Origin: Flavobacterium ovatum
GTDB lineage: Bacteria; Bacteroidota; Bacteroidia; Flavobacteriales; Flavobacteriaceae
Direction of reading: 5' to 3'
Length of the DNA: 64,000 nt
Assembly: GCF_040703125.1 (NCBI RefSeq)
Contig: NZ_CP160035.1
Location: 434,001 to 498,000 of the forward strand
Shown: piece after piece, positions 1 through 9,135 of the stretch
Layout of the letters: each line of letters begins with the position of its first letter
Numbering within the stretch: position 1 is the first letter of the stretch
Made by a program: the position numbers and the translations under genes
Notes under the pieces: generated by a model
What the model was told of the DNA's origin: nothing
The model's database searches: none
Seen by the model: only the letters and a program-made list of their open reading frames with translations

Positions 1-1980
1 GGCTAGTCTGAATTTATCTAGATTCAAACTATACGTATTCTCTACGCTTCTACTATCTATCCATTTAGCATTTTCATCAATTAATTTAAATTGCTCACTA
101 GAATCAATACGTTTTTTACTATTTAAGATTGCTTTATTGAAATTCTCGTTTTTGTTCCAAACGGTGTATTCAGCAGCATCAATTTTATCCCATGGCATTG
201 CATTTTCTACATCACGCTCCCCCATTTTCAAATAAGAATATCGATCTGGCATTACAACATCGCTACTAACTCCTTCCAATTGTGTAGAACCTCCATTGAT
301 TCTATAAAACTTTTGAGTAGTCGTCTTAAGCGCTCCTAAATCCCCAACAGCACTATTGCGTACAAATTGGTTTAAGTCAATCACATTTTGAACAGTTCCT
401 TTACCATAGGTTTGTTTACTACCAATGATAACTCCTCTTTTATAGTCTTGAATGGCTGCAGCCAAAATTTCAGATGCCGAAGCCGAAAAGCTATTAACCA
501 TAATAACTAATGGTCCATCCCATTCTATTTTTTTATCACGATCAAACAGCACTTCTTTTTTCCTACCAGCAGATTTAATTTGGACAATTGGGCCTTCATT
601 AATAAATAAACCCGCAATATCCACTACCGTTGACAATGACCCACCACCATCATCACGAACATCAAGAACAATTCCATCGACTCCAACTTTCTTTAAACGT
701 TCAACCTCTAGTGCAATATCTTTTCCAGCGTCTCTTCCGTTTTTATCTTCAAAGTCAATATAGAATTTAGGTAAATAAATAACTCCGTAATTCAGACCAT
801 TTTTATTTACAATGCTTGATTTCACATAGGTCTCTTCAATTTCAACAATATCTCTAATAATTGAAATTACAGTAATTGTTCCGTCAACTTTTTTTACCGT
901 TAAACGTACCTCAGTGCCTTTAGGACCTTTAATTTTCTTCACCACATCATCTAGACGCATCCCTACCACATCTACAGGATCAGCAGTTCCTTGTGCCACT
1001 TTCATCACTACATCACCGGCTTCTAACTGTTTACCTCTCCATGCTGGCCCACCTGATATCAATTCAGAAATTTCAGTGAAATCATTTTTCTTTTGAAGAC
1101 GAGCACCTATCCCTTCTAACTTTCCACTCATACTAACGTCAAAACGTTCTTTTTCATCAGGAGCAAAATAATTAGTATGGGGATCAAAACGAGCAGTAAT
1201 CGAATTAATATAAACTGAAAACCAGTCATTTCTATTCAAATCTCCCATAAAACTAAAGTACTCATCTAGTGATTTTTTAGAACTTTCTCTTGTTTCTTTT
1301 TCTAGTTCTTGAACTGATTTAGGTTCATCATTGTCTTTAACTTCTGTTTTTTTGATTTTTGGAGTTACTTCAATAGTAACAGGATTCCCTTCTTCAATAT
1401 CATCAGTAGAAGAAACATCTTCTACAATTCCTTTGGCTTTGTTTTCTTGTACCTTCAGTCGATCTGTCAATGAAGAAAGCGCTGACAACTTAATTTGTTT
1501 GCGCCATTTTTCATTTAATTCTGCACTATTTTTTGCGTATGGAGCTTTTTCATAATCTGTATTAAAGCTTTCGTCAATAGTAAAATCGAATGGTTTTGCT
1601 AAAATCGATTTGTAGATATCTTTACTTTCACCCATTCTTTTCATCAATCTTTCATAGGTCAATGTAAAAAACGTCAAATCTTTGTTTAAAATTTGATTGT
1701 CAATTTCAGTCTCATATTTTGAAAATTCATCAATATCAGATTGCAAGAAAAAACGCTTAGAAGGGTCTAGCGCCTGAACATAATCCTTATAAACACCTTT
1801 TGAAAAAGTATCATCAATAGCGGCTGGACTATAATGTCCTTTTTCTATTACAAATGTTAATAATTCCAAAAGAAGCTTGTCCTTATCAGGGTCTGATTCG
1901 TTTTTATAGTTGCTATTAAAGGCAAACAATGTTATTGAAAGAACAACAATTGTAAGAAGTATTTTATAATGTCTTTTCAT
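1..1980 (-). CDS. prc: Tail-specific (carboxy-terminal processing) protease, S41A family, partial
   Basis: The C-terminal end lies beyond the left edge of the window; about 660 codons are present. This is a periplasmic serine protease that cleaves proteins near their C-termini. The N-terminus has one hydrophobic segment (signal or anchor), followed by a Prc-type N-terminal region, a PDZ domain and the S41 core. The core shows the SFSASASE motif around residues 497-504 (second Ser of SASAS as nucleophile, about 501) and YGKGT with the general-base Lys near 527, which is the Ser/Lys dyad of E. coli Prc. The ATG at 1980 was chosen because it directly precedes Lys-Arg-His and the hydrophobic stretch. 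An in-frame ATG at 2001 would add seven residues. The gene is divergent from surE, with a 225-base gap between them. Family confident; the symbol is by analogy. Confidence 0.9.
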   Translation of the reverse strand, partial: MKRHYKILLTIVVLSITLFAFNSNYKNESDPDKDKLLLELLTFVIEKGHYSPAAIDDTFSKGVYKDYVQALDPSKRFFLQSDIDEFSKYETEIDNQILNKDLTFFTLTYERLMKRMGESKDIYKSILAKPFDFTIDESFNTDYEKAPYAKNSAELNEKWRKQIKLSALSSLTDRLKVQENKAKGIVEDVSSTDDIEEGNPVTIEVTPKIKKTEVKDNDEPKSVQELEKETRESSKKSLDEYFSFMGDLNRNDWFSVYINSITARFDPHTNYFAPDEKERFDVSMSGKLEGIGARLQKKNDFTEISELISGGPAWRGKQLEAGDVVMKVAQGTADPVDVVGMRLDDVVKKIKGPKGTEVRLTVKKVDGTITVISIIRDIVEIEETYVKSSIVNKNGLNYGVIYLPKFYIDFEDKNGRDAGKDIALEVERLKKVGVDGIVLDVRDDGGGSLSTVVDIAGLFINEGPIVQIKSAGRKKEVLFDRDKKIEWDGPLVIMVNSFSASASEILAAAIQDYKRGVIIGSKQTYGKGTVQNVIDLNQFVRNSAVGDLGALKTTTQKFYRINGGSTQLEGVSSDVVMPDRYSYLKMGERDVENAMPWDKIDAAEYTVWNKNENFNKAILNSKKRIDSSEQFKLIDENAKWIDSRSVENTYSLNLDKFRLA

Positions 1981-2205
1981 AAAGTTAATTATAGCATTCA
2001 TTCAAATTTTTAAACTAAGTTAAATTAAAAACCATGCCATCACCTGTAAAGCTTGCATAATTTTTTGTTAAAGATATAAAAATATTTTTTTTATTTCTCC
2101 CTTAATCCTTGAAGTTAATATTTTTTGTTTCCTTTGTTCTCTATTAAATTTCAACGTCTTAAAATCTATTTTTAGACAAAAATAATTATTAAAAAAAAAA
2201 CAATC

Positions 2206-2985
2206 ATGGATACCCCAAGACCTCTAATCTTAATTACTAATGATGACGGTGTATCTGCACCAGGGATTCGCGCTTTAATTGCTGTAATGGCAGAAATAGG
2301 CGAAGTAGTTGTAGTAGCTCCAGACAAACCACAGAGTGCAATGGGGCACGCTATAACCATTAATAACACTTTATTTATAGATAAAATATCAAAAGAAAAT
2401 GCAGCCATTTTGGAATACAGCTGTTCAGGGACACCTGTTGACTGCGTTAAACTAGGGGTAAATGAAATTTTGAAAAGAAAACCAGACTTATGCGTTTCTG
2501 GAATTAATCATGGCTCTAATTCTTCCATAAATGTCATTTATTCTGGAACAATGAGTGCCGCTGTTGAAGCAGGAATCGAAGGCATTCCAGCTATTGGTTT
2601 TTCATTATTGGATTACAATTGGGATGCTAATTTTGAAGAAATCAAACCTTATATCAAAAAAATAACTTTGGAAGTTTTAGAAAAAAAACTACCTAAAGAT
2701 GTGGTATTAAATGTCAATTTACCAAAATTGAAAAAAGAAGAAATCAAAGGAATTAAAATTTGTCGTCAAGCTAAAGCGCTTTGGGTAGAGAAATTCGACA
2801 AAAGAACTTCTCCTTTTGGTAAAGAATATTATTGGCTTACGGGCGATTTTGTAAATCAAGACAAAGGCGAAGACACTGATGAATGGGCTTTAGCCAATGG
2901 TTACATTTCTATCGTGCCTGTTCAATTTGATTTAACGGCACATCACGCTACACAACAACTCAATACTTGGAATTGGAATGAATAA
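2206..2985 (+). CDS. surE: 5'/3'-nucleotidase SurE
   Basis: Survival protein SurE, a metal-dependent phosphatase that removes phosphate from nucleoside monophosphates. Visible family marks are the N-terminal TNDDG motif (Asp13 and Asp14 bind the metal), the Ser in PQSAMGHA, and SGINHGSN carrying the metal-binding Asn. At 259 residues it has the usual family length. The ATG follows an A-rich stretch. Its 3' end overlaps the next small membrane-protein gene by 8 bases, and lpxB follows, so surE, the small gene and lpxB probably share a transcript. Identification is secure. Confidence 0.95.
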   Translation: MDTPRPLILITNDDGVSAPGIRALIAVMAEIGEVVVVAPDKPQSAMGHAITINNTLFIDKISKENAAILEYSCSGTPVDCVKLGVNEILKRKPDLCVSGINHGSNSSINVIYSGTMSAAVEAGIEGIPAIGFSLLDYNWDANFEEIKPYIKKITLEVLEKKLPKDVVLNVNLPKLKKEEIKGIKICRQAKALWVEKFDKRTSPFGKEYYWLTGDFVNQDKGEDTDEWALANGYISIVPVQFDLTAHHATQQLNTWNWNE

Positions 2986-3250
2986 AATAGATTTACTCTA
3001 CGGTTTTTTAATTGGCTTTATCACTACCGCGATTGGTTGCTTTGTTTTTATTCAACTTTTTACAGAATGGAATTTTGCAGTTGGGATACAAATCATGCGT
3101 TCACAAGGTTATCTTGGAAAAATAATCACCTTGGGCTCCATACTAAATCTAATTGCATTCACTATTTTATTGAAATTCAACAGAGATTTAATAGCAAAAG
3201 GAGTTATTTTAGCTGTAATCCTAATGACAATTTTGACTTTATTCCTGTAA
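2978..3250 (+). CDS. Small integral membrane protein, unknown function
   Basis: This encodes 90 residues with three predicted hydrophobic segments (about residues 8-28, 48-62 and 70-89). I see no catalytic motif and do not recognise the family. The start overlaps the end of surE by 8 bases, which implies translational coupling. The placement between surE and lpxB suggests a role in the same envelope or housekeeping operon, but that is inference from position only. Confidence 0.75.
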   Translation: MNKIDLLYGFLIGFITTAIGCFVFIQLFTEWNFAVGIQIMRSQGYLGKIITLGSILNLIAFTILLKFNRDLIAKGVILAVILMTILTLFL

Positions 3251-3334
3251 AAAAAACAATCTTATTGTTTGATTGCCAATTCAGCAATGACTAATTTTGA
3301 TTATTGAAATTTCTAAACTTTTCATACTCTACCG

Positions 3335-4453
3335 ATGAAATATTATATTATAGCAGGAGAAGCTTCTGGGGACTTGCACGGTTCTAACTTAATGAAAGCT
3401 TTGTACCAAGAAGATGTCCATGCTGACATTCGTTTTTGGGGAGGAGATTTGATGGAGCAAGTAGGTGGGACACTGGTCAAACATTACCGTGAATTGGCTT
3501 TCATGGGATTTGCAGAAGTTATCTTTAACCTAAAAACAATTTTAGGCAATATCAAAATATGCAAAAAAGATATTTTAGAATTCAAACCTGATGTTATTAT
3601 TTTTATTGACTATCCCGGATTCAATATGAGAATCGCTCAATGGGCAAAGGAATTAGGAATCAAAACTCACTATTATATTTCGCCTCAAATTTGGGCTTGG
3701 AAAGAAAGCCGCATCAAAGCCATCAAGCGCGATGTAGATAAGATGTATGTGATTTTACCTTTCGAAAAAACATTTTACGAAGACAAACATCAATTTCCAG
3801 TTAAATTTGTGGGACATCCTTTGATTGATGCTATTCATAGCCAAAAAGATAATTCTGCAACAAATTTCAGAACTGAAAATCAATTATCAGACAAACCGAT
3901 TATTGCCTTATTACCAGGAAGTAGAAAACAAGAAATCACCAAAATGCTTTCGGGCATGTTGAGTATTGTTGATGATTTTCCAGACTATCAATTTGTAATT
4001 GCTGGAGCTCCAAGCCAAGATTTCTCTTTTTATGAACCTTTTATTACCAAGAAAAACATTCAATTTGTCTCCAATAAAACCTATGTTTTGTTGCAAAATG
4101 CCACAGCCGCATTGGTAACTTCGGGAACAGCCACTTTAGAAACTGCACTTTTTAAAGTTCCAGAAGTAGTTTGCTACAAAGGAAATTGGGCTTCGTACCA
4201 AATTGCTAAACGAATCATTACTCTAAAATATATCTCACTTGTCAATTTGATAATGGATGAAGAAGTCGTTACCGAATTGATTCAAGATGATTTTAATACA
4301 AAAAATATTAAACGAGAATTAACTAAAATTCTGGAACCAAATCACCGCAAGATAGTACTTGAAAAATATGAGGAATTAGAGCAAAAACTAGGCGGAATAG
4401 GAGCTAGTGAAAAAACGGCACGTTTAATTGTATCTGATTTAAAACATTCTTAA
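3335..4453 (+). CDS. lpxB: Lipid-A-disaccharide synthase
   Basis: LpxB (GT19) joins UDP-2,3-diacylglucosamine and lipid X to make the lipid A disaccharide at the inner membrane. The 372-residue protein has GEASGD at residues 8-13, then YISPQIWAWKESR, PFEKTFY, VGHPLID and LLPGSRKQEI, the conserved order of the family. The length is normal. It is 85 bases downstream of the small membrane-protein gene and 9 bases upstream of the NlpC/P60 lipoprotein gene, in an envelope-related run on the plus strand. Confidence 0.95.
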   Translation: MKYYIIAGEASGDLHGSNLMKALYQEDVHADIRFWGGDLMEQVGGTLVKHYRELAFMGFAEVIFNLKTILGNIKICKKDILEFKPDVIIFIDYPGFNMRIAQWAKELGIKTHYYISPQIWAWKESRIKAIKRDVDKMYVILPFEKTFYEDKHQFPVKFVGHPLIDAIHSQKDNSATNFRTENQLSDKPIIALLPGSRKQEITKMLSGMLSIVDDFPDYQFVIAGAPSQDFSFYEPFITKKNIQFVSNKTYVLLQNATAALVTSGTATLETALFKVPEVVCYKGNWASYQIAKRIITLKYISLVNLIMDEEVVTELIQDDFNTKNIKRELTKILEPNHRKIVLEKYEELEQKLGGIGASEKTARLIVSDLKHS

Positions 4454-4462
4454 TTTTTTACT

Positions 4463-4942
4463 TTGAAATATTTTTTACCCCTTTTAGCCTTCATTGTATT
4501 ATTTACATCTTGTAAATCAACTTCAACTATTTCTAATAAAACTAGTACCAATACAATAGCCGATAAAATTGTAAATAGTGCTGTGCAACATATTGGCACA
4601 CCCTATAAAATGGCTGGTAAAACGCCTTCTGGCTATGATTGTTCAGGATTAGTTTACAGCACTTTTGGTGAATTTGAAATTAAACTCCCTAGAACTTCTT
4701 ACGACCAAGCTACCGCAGGTAAATCACTAGGTCAAAACACCAAGAAAGCAGAGAAAGGTGATCTTATTTTCTTTAAAACCAATAACAGTTCCCGTATCAA
4801 TCATGTAGGTATCGTTACTGAAGTAAGTGAAGAAGAAGTAAAATTCATCCATTCTTCAACTTCTAGAGGCGTTATCATTTCTTCTACCAAAGAATCTTAC
4901 TACGAAAAAAGTTTTTCACAACTCAATAGAATTTTAGAATAA
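4463..4942 (+). CDS. NlpC/P60 (C40) peptidoglycan endopeptidase lipoprotein
   Basis: A predicted cell-wall hydrolase cutting peptide stems of peptidoglycan. The start is TTG at 4463, because no in-frame ATG gives a signal peptide; from the TTG the protein opens with a typical lipoprotein signal ending in LFTSC (Cys17 lipidated). The C40 domain shows GYDCSGLVY with catalytic Cys60 and INHVGIV with His114, so the active site is intact. The gene begins 9 bases after lpxB and is followed by comEC. The non-ATG start may lower its translation. Confidence 0.88.
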   Translation: MKYFLPLLAFIVLFTSCKSTSTISNKTSTNTIADKIVNSAVQHIGTPYKMAGKTPSGYDCSGLVYSTFGEFEIKLPRTSYDQATAGKSLGQNTKKAEKGDLIFFKTNNSSRINHVGIVTEVSEEEVKFIHSSTSRGVIISSTKESYYEKSFSQLNRILE

Positions 4943-4981
4943 ATACAATTCTTGTTTTAAGAAAATTAGTACTTTAGAGTC

Positions 4982-7003
4982 ATGAAAGTACTTTATTTCC
5001 CTCTTTCCAGAATTACGATTGGATTCCTAATAGGTATCCTATTTTCCTATTACGCAAAATTTTCTCTCACGGAAAGCATTCTAACCTTGTGTATCAGTTT
5101 GATCCTATTTATCATTAGTTATTTTTATCAAAAAAAAGATACCCAATCCATCTTTTATTTTGGAATATCAACTCTTTTAATCAGCTTTTCAATAGGTGCT
5201 ACTACTTTAATTTTGAACACTGACTCCAGTCAGACACAACATTACACACACCAAGAATCTTTTTTTGAAAGCGACAACCTCATTGTTGTCCACATCCAAG
5301 AAAAAATAAAAAGCACCCTCACCAATGAACGTTATATTGCAAATATTACCGAAATTAACGGAAAAAAAACAACAGGAAAAACACTTTTGAATATTAAAAA
5401 AGATTCTTTAAAATCTAAAATAACCAGTGGAAACCAATTAATCATCAAGGGACAACTTTATAAAAACAAAGCAGCATACAACCCAAATGCATTTGATTAC
5501 GGCAAGTATCTGGAAAACAAACAAATCTACAGCCAACTCTATACCACCCATGAAGGATATCTTATAAGTCCTGAAATAAAAAAAGAAATCTTTTATTATG
5601 CTTCAAGACTAAGAACTACTATAATATCTAATTTAGAAAAAGCACATTTTAAGCCCAAAGCACTACATGTTGCTGTAGCCTTAATACTAGGTCAAAAACA
5701 AGATGTTTCTCCTGAAGTTATGCAAGACTATCAATTTGCGGGAGCAATACATATTTTATCAGTTTCTGGACTTCATATTGGTTTTATCTTGATATTCTTG
5801 AATTTCATTTTAAAACCTATTCCCAATACTCCAAAAGGCTCGTTTATTAAATTAGTAATCAGCCTTGGATTACTTTCTTCGTTCGCAATAATTGCTGGTT
5901 TAGCTCCGTCCGTAGTTCGGTCCGTAACTATGTTTTCATTTGTCGCAATTGGATATTATCTCAGAAGAAGCACCAATATTTACCACACTATTATTGTGTC
6001 CATCTTATTGATATTACTTGTTCAACCTTATTTTCTATTTGATGTTGGATTCCAATTAAGTTATATCGCTTTATTTTTTATTATCTGGGCTCAACCTTTA
6101 ATTTCGAGTGTTTGGAATCCAAAGAATAAAATACTGAAATCGATTTGGAAAATTCTCTCAGTTTCTATTGCTGCTCAAATAGGAACTTTACCCATAAGCT
6201 TATTTTACTTTCATCAATTTCCTGGTTTATTTTTCCTGACGAATCTAATTATCATTCCTTGTTTGAGCTTTATCATGATTTTAGGGATTGTAGTGATGCT
6301 CCTGGCTTCAATAAATTGTACGCCACTATTTTTAATCAAACCTTTTGAATGGAGTATTTATGGGATGAACCAAATTATTAGTTGGATTGCCTCCTTTCGT
6401 TCCTTTATCATTCAAGATATCCCTTTCAATAGCTATTTATTAATCAGTTCCTATTTATGCATTATTACCCTAATTATTTGGTTTCAAAAACCAAAATTCT
6501 ACAAATTACTTGGTGTATTAATTGCCCTGATTTGCTTGCAACTATCCTATATAAAAACGCAATATGAAAGTACTAATGGAAACGAATGGATTATTTTTCA
6601 TCAAAAAAATAACAGTCTAATCACTGAAAGAAAAGGAGAAGCAGTTTTAGTTTACACCAATGAACCAACAGTTAAAAACAGCAACCTAAATGCTTATCTC
6701 ACCGGGAACTTCTGTACTTTAAAAAACACTTCCAAGCTTAAAAACCTGTACTTTTTTAACAACCAAAAAATTCTGATTGTAGACAGCTCCGGAGTTTATC
6801 CTAAAAACAGTTCGCCAGATATATTGTTACTAACACAATCCCCACGCATAAATTTAGACCGAATATTAAAAACCATCCATCCTAAAATGATAATTGCCGA
6901 TGGATCAAATTACAAGAACGTGCAAAAAGCTTGGAAAGAAAGTTGCGAAAAACAAAAAATCCCTTTTCACGCTACTGCCGAAAAGGGATTCTATAAATTA
7001 TAA
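4982..7003 (+). CDS. comEC: ComEC/Rec2-family competence membrane protein
   Basis: A 673-residue polytopic protein of the ComEC family, the channel that moves single-stranded DNA across the inner membrane during natural transformation. N-terminal hydrophobic segments are followed by a soluble DUF4131-like region (about 60-200) and the Competence domain with HILSVSGLHIGF near residues 257-268 and about eight further membrane segments. The C-terminal 150 residues are soluble but lack an obvious full metallo-hydrolase HxHxDH motif, so this is the short Bacteroidetes form. The last 45 bases include a hairpin that probably terminates the convergent thioredoxin-like gene. Confidence 0.88.
   Translation: MKVLYFPLSRITIGFLIGILFSYYAKFSLTESILTLCISLILFIISYFYQKKDTQSIFYFGISTLLISFSIGATTLILNTDSSQTQHYTHQESFFESDNLIVVHIQEKIKSTLTNERYIANITEINGKKTTGKTLLNIKKDSLKSKITSGNQLIIKGQLYKNKAAYNPNAFDYGKYLENKQIYSQLYTTHEGYLISPEIKKEIFYYASRLRTTIISNLEKAHFKPKALHVAVALILGQKQDVSPEVMQDYQFAGAIHILSVSGLHIGFILIFLNFILKPIPNTPKGSFIKLVISLGLLSSFAIIAGLAPSVVRSVTMFSFVAIGYYLRRSTNIYHTIIVSILLILLVQPYFLFDVGFQLSYIALFFIIWAQPLISSVWNPKNKILKSIWKILSVSIAAQIGTLPISLFYFHQFPGLFFLTNLIIIPCLSFIMILGIVVMLLASINCTPLFLIKPFEWSIYGMNQIISWIASFRSFIIQDIPFNSYLLISSYLCIITLIIWFQKPKFYKLLGVLIALICLQLSYIKTQYESTNGNEWIIFHQKNNSLITERKGEAVLVYTNEPTVKNSNLNAYLTGNFCTLKNTSKLKNLYFFNNQKILIVDSSGVYPKNSSPDILLLTQSPRINLDRILKTIHPKMIIADGSNYKNVQKAWKESCEKQKIPFHATAEKGFYKL
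6946..6990 (-). terminator. Rho-independent terminator inside the 3' end of comEC
   Basis: An 11-bp inverted repeat (AATCCCTTTTC/GAAAAGGGATT, 6958-6990) with an 11-base loop. On the minus strand it is followed by a T-rich tract (the A-rich 6946-6959 of the plus strand). It fits termination of the 7011-7472 gene, while the hairpin itself encodes the end of ComEC. Confidence 0.6.
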
Positions 7004-7010
7004 TATTATT

Positions 7011-7472
7011 TTATTTTTGTTGCAAAAAACCATTAGCTTCAGCTAACCAAGCTTGTGGTCCTCCAGCAACATAACCTGTTTTTCCTAAAGCTTTGAAATT
7101 TAATCTACCGTCTTTTTCTTTGACTACATTCGTAAAAAAGACTGTTGGATATCCTTGAATTCCAAAAACTTGTTGCAATTCGGCGTTTTGTTGTTTTATT
7201 TCTGGCAACTGTTCCGTTCTTCTTGGATAATCTAATTCCACTAAAACCACATTACTTTTGGCCCATTTTTTAAATTCAGGAGTTAGTAATACTTCTTTTT
7301 GCAAACGAATACACCATCCACACCAATCACTTCCCGTAAAAAACAACATCAAAGGTTTATTTTCTTTACTACTTACAGTAATAGCTTCTTTGATATTGGT
7401 ATGCCATTTCAAGTCTTGTGCCTGACTACTCACTGAAACAATGATCAGTAATACTAGTATTAATTTCTTCAT
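7011..7472 (-). CDS. Secreted thioredoxin-like protein (DUF255/thioredoxin_7 type)
   Basis: 153 residues with a cleavable signal peptide (about residues 1-18, ending SSQAQ) and a thioredoxin fold bearing the redox motif WCGWC (Cys51, Cys54). It is predicted to be a periplasmic thiol-disulfide reductase or disulfide carrier. The cis-Pro is visible in the IQGYPTVFF segment. It is on the same strand as, and 48 bases downstream of, the POT transporter gene. The convergent comEC gene ends 7 bases away. Confidence 0.85.
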   Translation of the reverse strand: MKKLILVLLIIVSVSSQAQDLKWHTNIKEAITVSSKENKPLMLFFTGSDWCGWCIRLQKEVLLTPEFKKWAKSNVVLVELDYPRRTEQLPEIKQQNAELQQVFGIQGYPTVFFTNVVKEKDGRLNFKALGKTGYVAGGPQAWLAEANGFLQQK

Positions 7473-7520
7473 CTTCTTTGGTTTTCTTTTTTATAGTCTA
7501 ACAAATATAATGCCTTAATT

Positions 7521-9065
7521 TTATTTCACACCATGCATTAACTTTTTCATAAGAGGTGACAAAACAATCATTATCAGCCCCAAACCTATTGGAATGATGG
7601 TAAATATCAAGAAAAAAGTGGATAAACTATATTGTTCGCTTATCGTTTCTATCAATCCCCCCATAGAACCTGCTAATTTATTTCCTGCTCCAAGGAATAG
7701 ATAAAAGACTCCAAACATAATACCAATATAACTTGCTGGCACCAACTTACTAATATACGACAAACTTACAGGAGAAATACACAACTCCCCTAACGTATGA
7801 AATAAATAGGCCATAATAAGCCAAATCATACTCACACGTACCACTGAATTAGCCGTGATTCCCATACTCCCATAAGCTAAAAAACCAAAACCTAATCCTA
7901 ATAAAGCTAGTCCTAATCCAAATTTCATAGGTCCTGAAATGTTGTAGCTGCTCTCCCACCACTTTGAGAAAAACGGAGCAAAACATATAATAAATAATGA
8001 ATTTAAAATCCCAAACCAAGATGCAGGAACTTCCGTTTCAGTTGTTGAGAAATCTCTATTAATTTTCCAAATTACTATTCCCCAAATAATGACAAAACTA
8101 AGGGCCAATATACTATTTCCTAATGCATAGTCTTTTATCGTTTTTGAAAATAATTTTACCAAAACATAGGTAATTACAATCAAAGGAATAATAGTCAATA
8201 AAGCATCTGTAATTTTAAAAATCCAAGCGGTGTTCCCAAACAACTCTCTTTGAGTGAATTTTTCAGCAAAAATAGTCATAGAACCTCCTGCTTGCTCGAA
8301 AGCTGCCCAGAAGAAAACAGAAAAAATAGAAAAAATCACCACTGCAATAATTCGGTCACGAATAATATGTGGAGCTGTATTTTCTTTTGCTTCTTTTTCT
8401 TTGATTGCTAATTTGGATGCAGCTGTAGGGGGTAATCCTAGGTCCCCAAAAATATTTTGAGTAAAATAAAATTGTAACATCCCAAAGAACATAAAGACAC
8501 CTGCCAACCCAAAACCTAAACTCCATGAAACTTTTTCTCCAATATAACCACAAAGCATAATCCCTAAAAAAGCACCTGCATTCACTCCCATATAAAATAA
8601 GGAATAAGCTCCGTCTTTCTTTTCAGGATGTTTTTCATAAGCATTTGAAATAATTGATGTCATATTAGGTTTAAACAAACCATTTCCTATCATCAAACAA
8701 CCAATTCCTATATACAAAAACAAGGGGGTTTCCACTGCCATCGATGCGTGTCCTAAAGTCATAATGAAGGCACCAATAACCACGGCCCAGCGATAACCTA
8801 TATACCTATCGGCTAAGAAACCACCTATAATAGGAGTAAAATAAACTACCATTGTATACGTTCCATATAATGCCATTGCATCTTCTATATTCCATTCCCA
8901 GCCTCCTTTTGCAATTGAGGTGGTCAAGAATAAAACTAATAAAGCTCGCATCCCATAGTATGAAAAACGCTCCCACATTTCAGTAAAAAACAAAACGAAT
9001 AATCCTGCTGGGTGCCCTAAAACAGGGTTTTTAAAAAAATTGTCGTCTGATATATTTTGGTTCAT
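7521..9065 (-). CDS. Proton-dependent oligopeptide (POT/PTR) transporter
   Basis: A 514-residue MFS protein of the POT family with about 14 hydrophobic segments. It imports di- and tripeptides with protons. The first helix has the family motif ExxERFSYYG (EMWERFSYYGMRALL), and the PTR signature around the second to fifth helices includes GGFLADRYIGYRWAV. The downstream gene is the thioredoxin-like protein. Upstream, on the same strand, is a DPP-IV-type peptidase, so a peptide-scavenging function for the pair is reasonable. Confidence 0.92.
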   Translation of the reverse strand: MNQNISDDNFFKNPVLGHPAGLFVLFFTEMWERFSYYGMRALLVLFLTTSIAKGGWEWNIEDAMALYGTYTMVVYFTPIIGGFLADRYIGYRWAVVIGAFIMTLGHASMAVETPLFLYIGIGCLMIGNGLFKPNMTSIISNAYEKHPEKKDGAYSLFYMGVNAGAFLGIMLCGYIGEKVSWSLGFGLAGVFMFFGMLQFYFTQNIFGDLGLPPTAASKLAIKEKEAKENTAPHIIRDRIIAVVIFSIFSVFFWAAFEQAGGSMTIFAEKFTQRELFGNTAWIFKITDALLTIIPLIVITYVLVKLFSKTIKDYALGNSILALSFVIIWGIVIWKINRDFSTTETEVPASWFGILNSLFIICFAPFFSKWWESSYNISGPMKFGLGLALLGLGFGFLAYGSMGITANSVVRVSMIWLIMAYLFHTLGELCISPVSLSYISKLVPASYIGIMFGVFYLFLGAGNKLAGSMGGLIETISEQYSLSTFFLIFTIIPIGLGLIMIVLSPLMKKLMHGVK

Positions 9066-9135
9066 AGGTAGATTTTATGTGCTAATTTAAAATAAATAGT
9101 TACTGTTCATTTGTAAAAATAATCTAAAAAACAGA

